64,000 nt of DNA, taken from JAJPKK01 sp963747835. Lineage in GTDB: Bacteria; Pseudomonadota; Alphaproteobacteria; Rhizobiales; Xanthobacteraceae. The DNA lies in contig CAVVGO010000003.1 in assembly GCA_963747835.1 (NCBI GenBank), positions 142,761-206,760 of the forward strand, written 5' to 3'. The translations under genes and the position numbers were made by a program. Position 1 is the stretch's first letter, and each line of letters begins with the position of its first letter. Under the pieces are notes generated by a model. The model was not told the DNA's origin, did no database searches, and worked only from the letters and a program-made list of their open reading frames with translations. This document shows, piece after piece, positions 1 through 9,035 of this stretch.

Positions 1-1286
1 ACAATTCGGACTTGGCGGGATCGCGCTCCTGGCAGTCCGCCAGCTTGCCGGGGAGCGAGGCGACGCCGAGCGCGCTCTTGCGCGTCATCTCGCGCGCCTT
101 GCGGGCAGCCTCGCGGGCGGCGGCGGCCTGGATCACCTTGCCGACGATGACTTTCGCCTCGCTCGGATGCTCCTCGAACCAGGCCGCGAGAGCCTCGTTG
201 AGGATGCCCTCGACCACCGGGCGGACCTCCGAGGAGACCAGCTTGTCCTTGGTCTGGGACGAAAATTTCGGGATCCGGAACCTTGACGGATAGCACCGCC
301 GTCAGGCCTTCGCGGCAGTCATCGCCGGTCAGCGCGACCTTTTCCTTTTTCGCGATCCCGCTGTGCTCCGCGTAGCCGGTGACCTGGCGCGTCAGCGCGC
401 CGCGGAAGCCAGCCAGATGGGTGCCGCCGTCGCGTTGCGGGATGTTGTTGGTGAAGCAAAGCACGGCCTCGTGATAGCCGTCGTTCCACCACATCGCGCA
501 TTCGACGCCGATGCCGTCGCGCTCCGCCGTGACCACGATCGGGTTCGGTACCAGCGCGGTCTTATTGCGGTCGAGATATTTGACGAAGGCCTCGACGCCG
601 CCTTCGTACATCAGCTCCTCGCGCTTCTCGACCGCGTGGCGGCGGTCGGACAGCACGATGCGCACGCCCGAATTGAGGAAGGCGAGTTCGCGTAGGCGAT
701 GCTCCAGCGTCGCCCAGTCGAACTCCGTCATGGTGAACGTCAGGGTGGACGGCAGGAACGTCACCTCGGTGCCGCGCCGACCCAACGCGGGACCGATGTC
801 GGCGAGCGGCGAGACCGGTTCGCCATGAGAGAATTCCATGGCATATTCGCGGTCGCTGCGCCAGATCGTGAGCTTGAGCGAGCTCGACAGCGCGTTGACG
901 ACCGAGACGCCGACGCCATGCAGGCCGCCCGACACCTTGTACGAGTTCTGGTCGAATTTCCCGCCGGCGTGAAGCTGGGTCATGATCACTTCGGCGGCCG
1001 AAACGCCCTCGCTGTGCATGTCGGTCGGGATGCCGCGGCCGTCATCGCGCACGGTGCATGAGCCGTCCGGATTGAGGGTGACGCTGACCTCCTTGGCATA
1101 GCCGGCCAGCGCTTCGTCGATGGCGTTATCGACCACCTCGTAGACCATGTGATGGAGGCCCGAACCGTCATCGGTGTCGCCGATATACATGCCGGGGCGC
1201 TTGCGCACCGCATCAAGGCCCTTGAGGACCTTGATCGATTCTGCGCCGTAGTCGGATTCGTCAATTTTGCGGGCTGGTTCGACCAT
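1..1286 (-). CDS. gyrB: DNA gyrase subunit B, 5' part, apparent frameshift
   Basis: ATP-hydrolysing subunit of DNA gyrase, which negatively supercoils DNA together with GyrA. The leftward frame starts at the ATG at 1286-1284. It carries the GHKL ATPase signature: the segment VYEVVDNAIDEALAG, then DDGRGIP, then GGLHGVGVSVVNALS. This continues into the transducer region (GLTAVLSVKVPDP). At about 267-273 a run of three G on the + strand (expected two) shifts the frame. Downstream, the adjacent frame again reads normal GyrB (KDKLVSSEVRPVVEG and onward to the window edge). The 3' part lies outside the window. Because gyrB is essential, one extra base is most likely a sequence error. No strong Shine-Dalgarno is visible before the chosen start. 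Confidence 0.93.
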   Translation of the reverse strand, partial: MVEPARKIDESDYGAESIKVLKGLDAVRKRPGMYIGDTDDGSGLHHMVYEVVDNAIDEALAGYAKEVSVTLNPDGSCTVRDDGRGIPTDMHSEGVSAAEVIMTQLHAGGKFDQNSYKVSGGLHGVGVSVVNALSSSLKLTIWRSDREYAMEFSHGEPVSPLADIGPALGRRGTEVTFLPSTLTFTMTEFDWATLEHRLRELAFLNSGVRIVLSDRRHAVEKREELMYEGGVEAFVKYLDRNKTALVPNPIVVTAERDGIGVECAMWWNDGYHEAVLCFTNNIPQRDGGTHLAGFRGALTRQVTGYAEHSGIAKKEKVALTGDDCREGLTAVLSVKVPDPEIFVPDQGQAGLLGGPPGGRGHPQRGSRGLVRGASERGESHRRQGDPGRRRPRGCPQGARDDAQERARRRLAPRQAGGLPGARSRQVRI

Positions 1287-1768
1287 GAAAATGAATTTCG
1301 AATCGCTGTTGGAACGATCCTGTCTCCATACTTGCTGTGACACGATTTCGGGGCGTCGTACAGTGCAAAGTGGTAGTACTTAAGTGGTTGTTCTCTAAAG
1401 AAATTTCAAGGCCGCGCGGGCGTTGCTGCGGTGCGGCGAAAAAGGCCAATAAATTCGCTCCCGATCGACACGAAAGCGGAATCAAAACGCGCCCGCGCCG
1501 AGAGTTCTGGCGTCCTCCGCAGCACGTCGAAAGTAGGACGAGATTTTGTCGTCGCCGGGCTTGTCCCAGGGCTTGTCCCGGCGACCTCGATAGGAGGGCA
1601 CAGCGCCTCGATAATCGAGGTGGCCGGAACAAGCCCGGCCACGACCCATGGAGTATGTGAATCCGAACGGAATCTGCTCCGGCCTACGGCCTATTGCGCC
1701 AACGGTCCGGACGTCGCGGCCGTAGGCCGACACCGCCTCCGACCTCGGCAATCGAACTCATCGCTCGG
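1287..1768. other. gyrB/trmO intergenic region
   Basis: About 480 bases between the divergent start of gyrB and the 3' end of trmO. It holds a GC-rich palindromic repeat (described separately). Open frames here show no recognisable protein. The gyrB promoter should lie in about 1290-1420, but no clear -35/-10 pair could be assigned. Confidence 0.5.
1549..1647. repeat. GC-rich palindromic intergenic repeat
   Basis: Nested inverted repeats are visible: GTCGCCGGG (about 1551) pairs with CCCGGCGAC (about 1577), CCTCGAT pairs with ATCGAGG (about 1607-1620), and two copies of GGGCTTGTCC match an inverted copy in GGAACAAGCCC. Short palindromes built around GCCGGGCTTGTCCCGGC are common between genes in the Bradyrhizobium group. 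Assignment to that class rests on pattern memory, not on a search. Confidence 0.6.
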
Positions 1769-2269
1769 TCAGGATTTCTGCGCCTTGTGCCACCCCACCA
1801 CGGCGTCGGGAACGGAATTGGTCGAAGCGAAATAGGGCTTGATGTCGATCAGCGGCGTGCCGTCGAGACAGTCGAGGCCGACGACGGACAACCGCGTGCC
1901 CTCGACCTGCAGCAGCGTCGACACACTGGCGGCGATCGGGTTCGGCCGCGCCGGGGAACGCAGCGCGAAAGTGCCGCGCTGCTCGCCGGATGTCCGCGGC
2001 ACCTGCAGCACGAGATCGCGCCGCGACTTGTCCATCCAGTACAGCACCAGAAGGTGCGAGCAACTCTCCACCCCGGTCAACGCCGCAGCGTAGCGCGGAT
2101 CGACCTCGATGGTGCAGACCTCAGAAGACTCTCGTGCATTCTTGGGACAATCCTGCCGCCGCGTCCACGGCGTGCGGATGCGGCCGATGAAATAGACGCT
2201 GGCGTCGAATTGCGCCGGCAAACTGGTGGCGACCTCGCCGTCGCGGATGCCGAACTGATCATCGGCCAT
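1769..2269 (-). CDS. trmO: TrmO/TsaA-family tRNA methyltransferase-like protein
   Basis: Member of the TsaA/UPF0066 family. Its characterised bacterial member TrmO N6-methylates threonylcarbamoyladenosine at position 37 of tRNA, using SAM. Recognisable blocks are IGRIRTPW near the N-terminus, RRDLVLQVP, GTFALRSPARPNPIAASV and LDGTPLIDIKPY. The ATG at 2269 was chosen because GGAGG lies just upstream; an in-frame ATG 33 bases earlier lacks such a site. This gives 166 residues, a usual size for a single-domain family member. It converges on the gyrB upstream region and is divergent from the methionine regulator gene. Substrate specificity is inferred from family only. Confidence 0.8.
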   Translation of the reverse strand: MADDQFGIRDGEVATSLPAQFDASVYFIGRIRTPWTRRQDCPKNARESSEVCTIEVDPRYAAALTGVESCSHLLVLYWMDKSRRDLVLQVPRTSGEQRGTFALRSPARPNPIAASVSTLLQVEGTRLSVVGLDCLDGTPLIDIKPYFASTNSVPDAVVGWHKAQKS

Positions 2270-2457
2270 GGTGTCCTCCACAATGCCCTCAATGGTGCCC
2301 ACACGATGCCGAATCCGGACTGGGCTTCGGATTCGAGACCCGGGGAATCAGGCTGTTAGTCCGTTGGGCTCCGCACCGCAGGGCGATCGGCTTGCCTCGC
2401 ATATGGTGCCGGCCCGATAATTTGGAAACCGTTAACGAAGCGACATCGAAAAAATTG

Positions 2458-2475
2458 CATAAAGATATCTTTATG
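2458..2475. promoter_or_regulatory. Perfect palindrome, probable operator of the met unit
   Basis: The 18-bp sequence CATAAAGATATCTTTATG is an exact inverted repeat. It sits about 50 bases before the start of the ArsR/methyltransferase gene, in an AT-rich promoter region, and no other copy was found in the window. ArsR-type regulators bind short AT-rich palindromes of this kind, and methionine-cycle regulators such as SahR have GATATC-centred sites. Autoregulation of the regulator-metF-metH unit is inferred. Confidence 0.72.
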
Positions 2476-2526
2476 TCTATCTAACGGTCTGCTATAGCTG
2501 CCCACTCGATTGGGAAAAGTCCCACC

Positions 2527-3522
2527 ATGAACAAAGCATTGATCGGCTTCGACGACCTCAACACCACCCTCAAGGCGACAGGGGAGGAGACGCGCCTGCG
2601 CATCCTGGTCCTGCTCTCCGAGGCGGAGCTTACCGTGTCGGAACTTACCGAAATCCTGCGCCAATCGCAGCCGCGCATTTCGCGCCACCTCAAGCTGCTG
2701 GCCGAGGCGCATCTCGTGGAGCGGTTTCGCGAAGGCTCGTGGGCGTTCTTCCGCCGCGCTGAGCACGGCGCCGCTGCCGCCGTGGTGGAGCGACTGGTGG
2801 CGGGGCTCGACCCCGCCGATCCGACCGTTGCCCGCGACCGTGAGCGGCTCGCCGGCGTCCGGCTGGCGCGGGTCAAGGCGGCGCAGGATTATTTCGGCCG
2901 CCATGCGGCCGAATGGGACCGCATCCGTCGTCTCCACGCCGCCGACGCGGCCGTTGAGGGCGAAATCCGCAGGCTTTTGTCGGACCGCCCGTTCCGCTCG
3001 CTGCTCGATCTCGGCACCGGCACCGGCCGGATTCTTGAACTGTTCGGCCCCCACATCGAACGCGGACTCGGTATCGATCTTAGCCACGACATGCTGGCGT
3101 TCGCTCGCAGCCGGCTCGACCACGCCGGCCTGAAGAACTGCAGCGTGCGGCAGGGCGACATTTTCGACCTTGCGGTGCCGCACGACTCCTTCGACGTTGT
3201 CATCATCCACCAGGTGCTGCACTTTCTCGATGACGGCGGCCGCGCGATCCGCGGGGCGGCGCGCGTGCTGCGGCCCCAGGGTCGTCTGCTAGTGGTCGAC
3301 TTCGCGCCGCACGAATTCGAATTCCTGCGCGAGGAATATGCCCACCGCCGGCTCGGCTTTCCGTCCGATGCGGTGGCGCAATGGATGGAGCAGGCAGGCC
3401 TCGAAGGCGTCGTTCACGAGAGCCTTGCGCCCGAGCCCGGCTCCGACGGCAAGATCGCCGTGTCGCTATGGCTTGCGCGCGATCCACGAATGGTTCTCGC
3501 CGGCCAGCGCGAGGTCGCCTGA
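2527..3522 (+). CDS. ArsR-type regulator fused to SAM methyltransferase domain
   Basis: A 331-residue two-domain protein. Residues 10-90 form an ArsR winged helix (TRLRILVLLSEAELTVSELT, then QPRISRHLKLLAEAHLVER). Residues about 120-290 form a class I SAM-dependent methyltransferase fold with motif I DLGTGTG at 161-167. It lacks the cysteine-rich metal site of metal-sensing ArsR proteins. It is the first gene of a tight unit: its TGA overlaps the ATG of metF by one base, and metH follows. Related fusions in Hyphomicrobiales sit beside methionine genes, so sensing of SAM or S-adenosylhomocysteine through the second domain is a reasonable inference. Whether that domain still catalyses is unknown. 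The probable operator lies at 2458-2475. Confidence 0.85.
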   Translation: MNKALIGFDDLNTTLKATGEETRLRILVLLSEAELTVSELTEILRQSQPRISRHLKLLAEAHLVERFREGSWAFFRRAEHGAAAAVVERLVAGLDPADPTVARDRERLAGVRLARVKAAQDYFGRHAAEWDRIRRLHAADAAVEGEIRRLLSDRPFRSLLDLGTGTGRILELFGPHIERGLGIDLSHDMLAFARSRLDHAGLKNCSVRQGDIFDLAVPHDSFDVVIIHQVLHFLDDGGRAIRGAARVLRPQGRLLVVDFAPHEFEFLREEYAHRRLGFPSDAVAQWMEQAGLEGVVHESLAPEPGSDGKIAVSLWLARDPRMVLAGQREVA

Positions 3523-4430
3523 TGCATGCGGTTCCCGAGTTTCGCGCCAGCCGCTTCCAACAGCGCGCGCCCCGCGCGCGCGTCTCTTTCGAGTTCTTTC
3601 CGCCCAAGACCGCCGAGATGGAGAACACCCTGTGGGAGGCGATCGCGCGCCTCGCGCCGCTCGCTCCGTCGTTCGTCTCGGTGACCTACGGGGCCGGCGG
3701 CTCGACCCGGGAACGCACCCACGCGACCGTCAAGCGCATCATCGCGGAAACCACGCTTGCACCGGCGGCCCATCTCACCTGCGTCGCCGCCGATCGCGCC
3801 GAGATTGACGACGTGGTGCGTTCCTATGTGGCGGCCGGCGTGCGCCATATCGTGGCGTTGCGCGGCGATCCGGTCGGCGGCGTTGGCGCCCGTTACGCGC
3901 CGCACCCGGAGGGCTACCGCAATGCCGCCGATCTCGTCGCCGGGATCAAGCGCGTCGCCGACGTCGAGGTGTCGGTCTCGGCTTATCCGGAAAAGCATCC
4001 CGACAGCGCGTCGGTTGAGGCCGATATCGACATGCTGCAAGCCAAGGTCGATGCCGGCGCAAGCCGCGCCATCACCCAGTTCTTCTTCGATAACGACCTC
4101 TATTTCCGCTACCTCGACCGGGTTCGCGCCCGCGGCATCACGATCCCGATCGTGCCCGGAATCCTGCCGGTTCAGAACTTCAACCAGATGCGGGTCTTCG
4201 CCGAACGGTGCGGCACCAGCGTGCCGGCCTGGCTCGCGCATCGCTTCGCCGGGCTGGAAGCGGATGCGGCGACCCGCCGTCTCATCGCCGCCGCCGTCGC
4301 GGCCGAGCAGGTGGTCGACCTCGTCGACCGCGGCGTCACGGATTTTCATTTTTACACGATGAACCGGGCCGATCTGGTGTTCGCGATCTGCCATCTCCTC
4401 GGCGTTCGCGCGCAGGAGGTCGTCGCATGA
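3522..4430 (+). CDS. metF: Methylenetetrahydrofolate reductase
   Basis: FAD enzyme that reduces 5,10-methylene-THF to 5-methyl-THF, the methyl donor for MetH. It is 302 residues long, matching bacterial MetF. Seen motifs: RVSFEFFPPKT near the N-terminus, SVTYGAGGSTRE, LTCVAADR, RHIVALRGDP and the TQFFFDND segment, with HFYTMNRADLV at the C-terminus. The chosen ATG at 3522 overlaps the stop of the upstream regulator (TGATG); a longer in-frame start would lie inside the regulator and was rejected. The gene is almost certainly co-transcribed with the regulator and metH. The fit to MetF is clear. Confidence 0.95.
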   Translation: MHAVPEFRASRFQQRAPRARVSFEFFPPKTAEMENTLWEAIARLAPLAPSFVSVTYGAGGSTRERTHATVKRIIAETTLAPAAHLTCVAADRAEIDDVVRSYVAAGVRHIVALRGDPVGGVGARYAPHPEGYRNAADLVAGIKRVADVEVSVSAYPEKHPDSASVEADIDMLQAKVDAGASRAITQFFFDNDLYFRYLDRVRARGITIPIVPGILPVQNFNQMRVFAERCGTSVPAWLAHRFAGLEADAATRRLIAAAVAAEQVVDLVDRGVTDFHFYTMNRADLVFAICHLLGVRAQEVVA

Positions 4431-4439
4431 GGAACGCAC

Positions 4440-4551
4440 GTAGCCCGGATGAGCGGAGCGATATCCGAGGACGGTCTCCCTACGCGGCTACGACCCTGCA
4501 CTTGCCAACCACTTGCCCCGGATGTCGCTTCGCTCATCCGGGCTACGACCA
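4440..4551. repeat. Inverted GC-rich repeat between metF and metH
   Basis: The left arm at 4440-4470 (starting GTAGCCCGGATGAGCG) and the right arm at about 4517-4546 (ending CATCCGGGCTAC) are near-perfect reverse complements about 30 bases long, separated by about 46 bases. This is the common Bradyrhizobium-type intergenic palindrome. In RNA it could form a large hairpin between the metF and metH coding regions and so stabilise the upstream message or lower readthrough. That effect is inference. Confidence 0.8.
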
Positions 4552-4580
4552 CCGACGAACTTCCTTGACGACGGATTGAC

Positions 4581-7500
4581 ATGAAATCGTTTCCCCCATC
4601 GCCGGTCGAGACCGAACTGCGCCGCCGCGCCGCGGAAGCCATCCTGGTGCTCGACGGCGCCATGGGGACAGAGATCCAGGCGCTCAAGCTTGGCGAGGCT
4701 GGGTATCGCGGCGCCCGGTTTGCCGATTGGCCGAGCGATATGCGGGGCAACAACGACATTCTCATCCTGTCGCAGCCCGACGCCATTCGTGAGCTGCATC
4801 TCCAATATTTCCGCGCCGGCGCCGACATCGTTTCGACCAACACGTTTTCCTCAACGCGGATCGCCCAGGCCGATTACGGGGCGCAGGACCTCGTTTTCGA
4901 GCTCAATCTCCACGGCGCGCGGCTTGCCAAGGAGGCCGCGGCTATCGCGGCCCGCGAAGACGGCCGCGCCCGCTTCGTCGCCGGCGCGATCGGTCCGACC
5001 AATCGTACCGCCTCGATCTCGCCCGACGTCAGCAATCCGGGCTTCCGTGCCATCAGCTTCGACGAGTTGCGGCTCGCCTATGGGGAACAGGCGCGCGGGC
5101 TCCTCGATGGCGGCGCCGATATCCTCCTCGTCGAGACTGTATTCGACACCCTCAATGCGAAATCCGCCCTCTACGCCATCGCGGAACTGTTCGAGGAGCG
5201 CGGCGCCAGCGTTCCCGTCATGGTTTCCGGCACCATCACGGACCTGTCCGGGCGCATGCTGTCCGGCCAGACCCCGGAGGCGTTCTGGATTTCGGTGCGT
5301 CACGCCGCGCCATTCTCGATCGGGCTCAACTGCGCGCTCGGCGCCAAGGAGATGCGTGCCCACATCGCCGATCTCGCCCGCGTCGCCGATACGCTCGTGT
5401 GTGCGTATCCGAATGCCGGGCTGCCCAACGAATTCGGTCTTTATGACGAAAGCCCCGAATATATGGCGTCGCTGCTGGCCGAATTCGGCGAAGCGGGCCT
5501 TGTCAACATCGTCGGCGGATGCTGCGGTACCACGCCCGCCCATATCCGCGCCATCGCCGAGGCGGTCCGCGGCAAGCCGCCACGCAAGCCGCCCGGCGAG
5601 CCAACCGAACTGCGCCTGTCCGGGCTGGAGCCGTTCCGGCTCACGGCGGACATTCCGTTCGTCAACGTAGGCGAGCGCACCAACGTCACCGGATCGGCGC
5701 GCTTTCGCAAGCTCGTCACCGCCGGCGATTACCCGGCGGCGCTCGCGGTCGCGCGCGATCAGGTCGAGGGCGGCGCCCAGGTCATCGACGTCAACATGGA
5801 CGAAGGCCTGCTCGATTCCGAGCACGCCATGACGACCTTCCTCAACCTCGTCGCCGCCGAGCCCGATATCGCGCGGGTGCCCGTGATGGTGGATTCATCG
5901 AAGTTCAAGGTGATCGAGGCGGGCCTGAAATGCCTGCAGGGCAAGGCTATCGTGAATTCGATTTCGCTCAAGGAGGGCGAGGACGTGTTCGTGCGCCAGG
6001 CCCGAATCGTGCGTCGCCACGGCGCCGCCGTCGTCGTCATGGCGTTCGACGAGCAGGGCCAGGCCGACAGCTTCGCACGCAAGACCTCGATCTGCCGGCG
6101 CGCCTACGACATCCTGACCGGTACCGTCGGCTTCCCGCCTCACGATATCATCTTCGACCCCAACATCTTCGCGATCGCGACCGGCATCGAGGAACACAAC
6201 GGCTACGGCGTCGCCTACATCGAGGCTACGTGCTGGATCAGGGCCAATCTGCCGGGCGCTCACGTGTCGGGCGGCGTCTCCAATCTCTCGTTTGCATTCC
6301 GCGGCAACGAGCAGGTGCGCGAGGCGATGCATTCGGTGTTTCTCTATCACGCCATCAGGGCCGGGATGGACCTGGGCATCGTCAATGCCGGCCAGATGGC
6401 GGTCTACGACGATCTCGACGCTGAATTGCGCGAAGCCTGCGAGGATGCGGTGCTCAACCGCCGGGCCGACGCGGCGGATCGTCTGCTCGCGATCGCGGAC
6501 CGCTTTCGCGGGCAAAAGGGGGATGCCAAAGTCGTCGACCTTGCATGGCGCAGCTGGCCGGTCGACAAGCGCCTCGCGCATGCGCTGGTGCACGGCATAA
6601 CGGATTTCATTGCCGAGGACGTCGAGGCCGCGCGGCAGGCCGCCAAGCGCCCGCTCGACGTCATCGAGGGGCCGCTGATGGCCGGCATGAACGTGGTCGG
6701 CGATCTGTTCGGCTCCGGCAAGATGTTCCTGCCGCAGGTGGTGAAATCCGCCCGGGTGATGAAGCAGGCGGTGGCCTGGCTGATGCCCTACATGGAGGAG
6801 GAGAAGGCGCGCTCCGGCGATACGCGATCCAGCAGCGCCGGTAAGATCGTGCTCGCCACCGTCAAGGGCGACGTCCATGACATCGGCAAGAACATCGTCG
6901 GCGTCGTGCTCCAGTGCAACAACTACGAGGTGGTCGATCTCGGCGTGATGGTGCCGGCGACCAAAATCCTTGATGCAGCGCGGGCCGAGAAGGCCGACAT
7001 TATCGGGCTGTCCGGCCTGATCACGCCGTCGCTTGACGAGATGTGCCACGTCGCCGCCGAGATGGAACGGCAGGGATTCGATACACCGCTCCTGATCGGC
7101 GGCGCCACCACGAGCCGCGTCCATACCGCCGTGAAGATCGATCCGAACTACCGGCGCGGCCAGGCCGTATACGTCACCGATGCGAGCCGCGCCGTCGGGG
7201 TCGCGTCGGCGCTGCTGTCGGGCGAGCGGCGCGACGGCTACGTCGCCAACCTGCGCACCGAATATGCCCGCATCGCCGACACCCACGCGCGCAGCGAGGA
7301 ACAGAAGCGCCGCGTGGCGCTCGCGGCCGCCCGCGCCAATGCCCTCAAGCTCGACTGGAACGGCAACTATCGGCCGATCCGCCCGCGCGTCGTCGGCACC
7401 ACGACGCTGCGCGATCTGCCGATTGCGGAACTCGTGCCCTATATCGACTGGTCGCCGTTCTTCTCGACCTGGGAACTCACGGGCAAATTCCCTGCGATCC

Positions 7501-8318
7501 TCAGCGACGACAAGTTCGGGCCGGCGGCACGCTCGCTGTTCGACGACGCCCAGGCCATGCTGGCGCGCATTACCGCCGAGAACTGGTTTTCCGCCCGCGG
7601 CGTCGCCGGCTTCTGGCCGGCCAACGCCCAAGGCGACGACATCCTGGTGTTCGGCGACGAGGAGCGCCGCGAGCCGATCGCGACCCTGCACACGCTCCGC
7701 CAGCAGCTCGCCCGCCGCGAAGGCCGCGCTAATGTGGCGCTCGCCGATTTCATCGCGCCGCACCGCAGCGGCATCGCGGATTACGTCGGGGCGTTCATCG
7801 TGACCACCGGCATCGGCGAGGACGAGGTCGCCAACCGCTTCCGGGACACGAACGACGACTATTCCTCAATCATGGTGAAGGCGCTTGCCGACCGTCTCGC
7901 CGAAGCTTTCGCCGAACGTCTGCATGCCAAGGTGCGGCGCGAATTGTGGGGCTATGCGAGCGAGGAGGCGCTCGCCCCCTCCGACCTGATCGGAGAGAAA
8001 TATTCCGGCATCCGCCCGGCTCCCGGCTATCCGGCCCAGCCCGACCACAGCGAGAAGGCGGCGCTGTTCCGGCTTCTCGACGGCGAGGCCGCGACCGGCG
8101 TGAAGCTCACCGAGAGCTTCGCCATGTGGCCCGGCGCCTCGGTGTGTGGGCTCTATTTCAGCCATCCGGAAAGCCATTATTTCGGGGTCGGCAAGATCGA
8201 ACGCGACCAGGTCGAGGACTACGCGCGACGAAAGGGCTGGGCCGCACAGGAAGCCGAGAAATGGCTGGCACCGGTGCTCAACTACGATCCGGCGCCGCGC
8301 GCGCAGGCGGCGGAGTAG
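4581..8318 (+). CDS. metH: Cobalamin-dependent methionine synthase
   Basis: Transfers the methyl group of 5-methyl-THF through cobalamin to homocysteine, giving methionine. It is 1245 residues and intact, close to the E. coli enzyme (1227). Domain order is as in the family. The homocysteine/zinc domain spans residues 1 to about 330, with ligands C251 (GLNCALG) and C314-C315 (GGCCGT). The pterin domain spans about 350-620 (VNVGERTNVTGS). The cobalamin cap and Rossmann domains span about 650-890, with DVHDIG at 764-769, so H766 is the lower cobalt ligand. The C-terminal AdoMet reactivation domain contains PAPGYPAQPDH. It follows metF after 150 bases containing a large inverted repeat and probably belongs to the same regulated unit. 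Confidence 0.97.
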   Translation: MKSFPPSPVETELRRRAAEAILVLDGAMGTEIQALKLGEAGYRGARFADWPSDMRGNNDILILSQPDAIRELHLQYFRAGADIVSTNTFSSTRIAQADYGAQDLVFELNLHGARLAKEAAAIAAREDGRARFVAGAIGPTNRTASISPDVSNPGFRAISFDELRLAYGEQARGLLDGGADILLVETVFDTLNAKSALYAIAELFEERGASVPVMVSGTITDLSGRMLSGQTPEAFWISVRHAAPFSIGLNCALGAKEMRAHIADLARVADTLVCAYPNAGLPNEFGLYDESPEYMASLLAEFGEAGLVNIVGGCCGTTPAHIRAIAEAVRGKPPRKPPGEPTELRLSGLEPFRLTADIPFVNVGERTNVTGSARFRKLVTAGDYPAALAVARDQVEGGAQVIDVNMDEGLLDSEHAMTTFLNLVAAEPDIARVPVMVDSSKFKVIEAGLKCLQGKAIVNSISLKEGEDVFVRQARIVRRHGAAVVVMAFDEQGQADSFARKTSICRRAYDILTGTVGFPPHDIIFDPNIFAIATGIEEHNGYGVAYIEATCWIRANLPGAHVSGGVSNLSFAFRGNEQVREAMHSVFLYHAIRAGMDLGIVNAGQMAVYDDLDAELREACEDAVLNRRADAADRLLAIADRFRGQKGDAKVVDLAWRSWPVDKRLAHALVHGITDFIAEDVEAARQAAKRPLDVIEGPLMAGMNVVGDLFGSGKMFLPQVVKSARVMKQAVAWLMPYMEEEKARSGDTRSSSAGKIVLATVKGDVHDIGKNIVGVVLQCNNYEVVDLGVMVPATKILDAARAEKADIIGLSGLITPSLDEMCHVAAEMERQGFDTPLLIGGATTSRVHTAVKIDPNYRRGQAVYVTDASRAVGVASALLSGERRDGYVANLRTEYARIADTHARSEEQKRRVALAAARANALKLDWNGNYRPIRPRVVGTTTLRDLPIAELVPYIDWSPFFSTWELTGKFPAILSDDKFGPAARSLFDDAQAMLARITAENWFSARGVAGFWPANAQGDDILVFGDEERREPIATLHTLRQQLARREGRANVALADFIAPHRSGIADYVGAFIVTTGIGEDEVANRFRDTNDDYSSIMVKALADRLAEAFAERLHAKVRRELWGYASEEALAPSDLIGEKYSGIRPAPGYPAQPDHSEKAALFRLLDGEAATGVKLTESFAMWPGASVCGLYFSHPESHYFGVGKIERDQVEDYARRKGWAAQEAEKWLAPVLNYDPAPRAQAAE

Positions 8319-8406
8319 AGGATGGCGTGGGCGCGGTATGCCCAAAGCACTGTTTCCGCGTTATATTGATTTGTAATTGCGTGAGCATGGTGCCACGGAG
8401 GCCGCC

Positions 8407-8634
8407 TTGAAGTTCACTCGCATCAGTTCCGACCCGCGCCAGATGGGCGGCATGCCGTGCATCCGCGGATTGCGTATTCCGGTGGCAACCATCGTGGGCA
8501 TGATCGCCGACGGAATGGCCGAGGAAGAGATATTGAGCGCCTATCCGGATTTGGATCGCGACGACGTTCACGAGGCGCTTCGGTACGCGGCGGACGCCTT
8601 ACGGGAGCGTGCGTTACCACTTACCTCCCCGTGA
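8407..8634 (+). CDS. DUF433 protein, putative antitoxin
   Basis: A 75-residue DUF433 protein: after a short lead it reads GMPCIRGLRIPVATIVGMI, then ILSAYPDLDRDDVHEALRYA, the family's helix-turn-helix core. DUF433 proteins are typically encoded directly upstream of DUF5615 PIN-like proteins and are annotated as antitoxins. The TTG at 8407 was chosen because GGAGG lies five bases upstream; an in-frame TTG at 8377 is less supported. Its TGA overlaps the GTG of the next gene (GTGA), the usual coupling in such pairs. Antitoxin function is by family and context. Confidence 0.8.
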   Translation: MKFTRISSDPRQMGGMPCIRGLRIPVATIVGMIADGMAEEEILSAYPDLDRDDVHEALRYAADALRERALPLTSP

Positions 8635-9008
8635 GATTTCTCATCGACAATGCGTTGTCGCCCGTTGTGGCCGAACGACTGAGGCGAAGCGGGCATGATG
8701 CCGTGCATGTTCGCGACTACGGCATGCAGGCCGCAGACGATGAATTTATTTTCGCGAGGGCCGCGGTTGAAGCGCGCGTGCTCGTGTCGGCGACACCGAC
8801 TTTGCCGCCATCCTGGCGTTGCGGTCGGAACGCTCGCCGTCAGTAATCCTGTTCAGGGGTGGGAACCGAACGTCGCCCCGAACGCCAAACGGCTCTCCTG
8901 CTCGCCAACCTTTCGGCAATTGAGAAACCGCTGACGGAAGGCAGCATCATCGTAATGGAGGAGACCCGGATCCGGGTAATATCCCTGCCAATCGGCGGCG
9001 AAGAATAG
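8631..9008 (+). pseudogene. DUF5615 PIN-like toxin, frameshifted
   Basis: Starts with GTG inside the stop overlap of the DUF433 gene and reads RFLIDNALSPVVAERLRRSG and onward, with the acidic residue pattern of DUF5615 PIN-like nucleases (early D, then EFIFARA, then VSADTDF expected). At about 8796 one G is missing, so SADTDFAAILALRSE is found only in the neighbouring frame. A further indel near 8860-8875 is needed to reach the C-terminal part (RPERQTALLLANLSAIEKPL, ending LPIGGEE at 9006-9008). With these repaired, the length of about 125 residues is normal. Either a dead toxin or sequence error; given the other indels in this window, error is at least as likely. Confidence 0.72.
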
Positions 9009-9035
9009 AGCGGGCCCAACCGAGGCTAGCTCCAA

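Noticed and set aside
4440..4551. Intrinsic terminator between metF and metH
   Set aside because: The inverted repeat is long, but no T-run follows on the coding strand, and its sequence matches the intergenic repeat type instead.
5895..7763. Long open frame antisense to metH
   Set aside because: metH is intact and complete on the other strand, and the antisense frame has no domain pattern.
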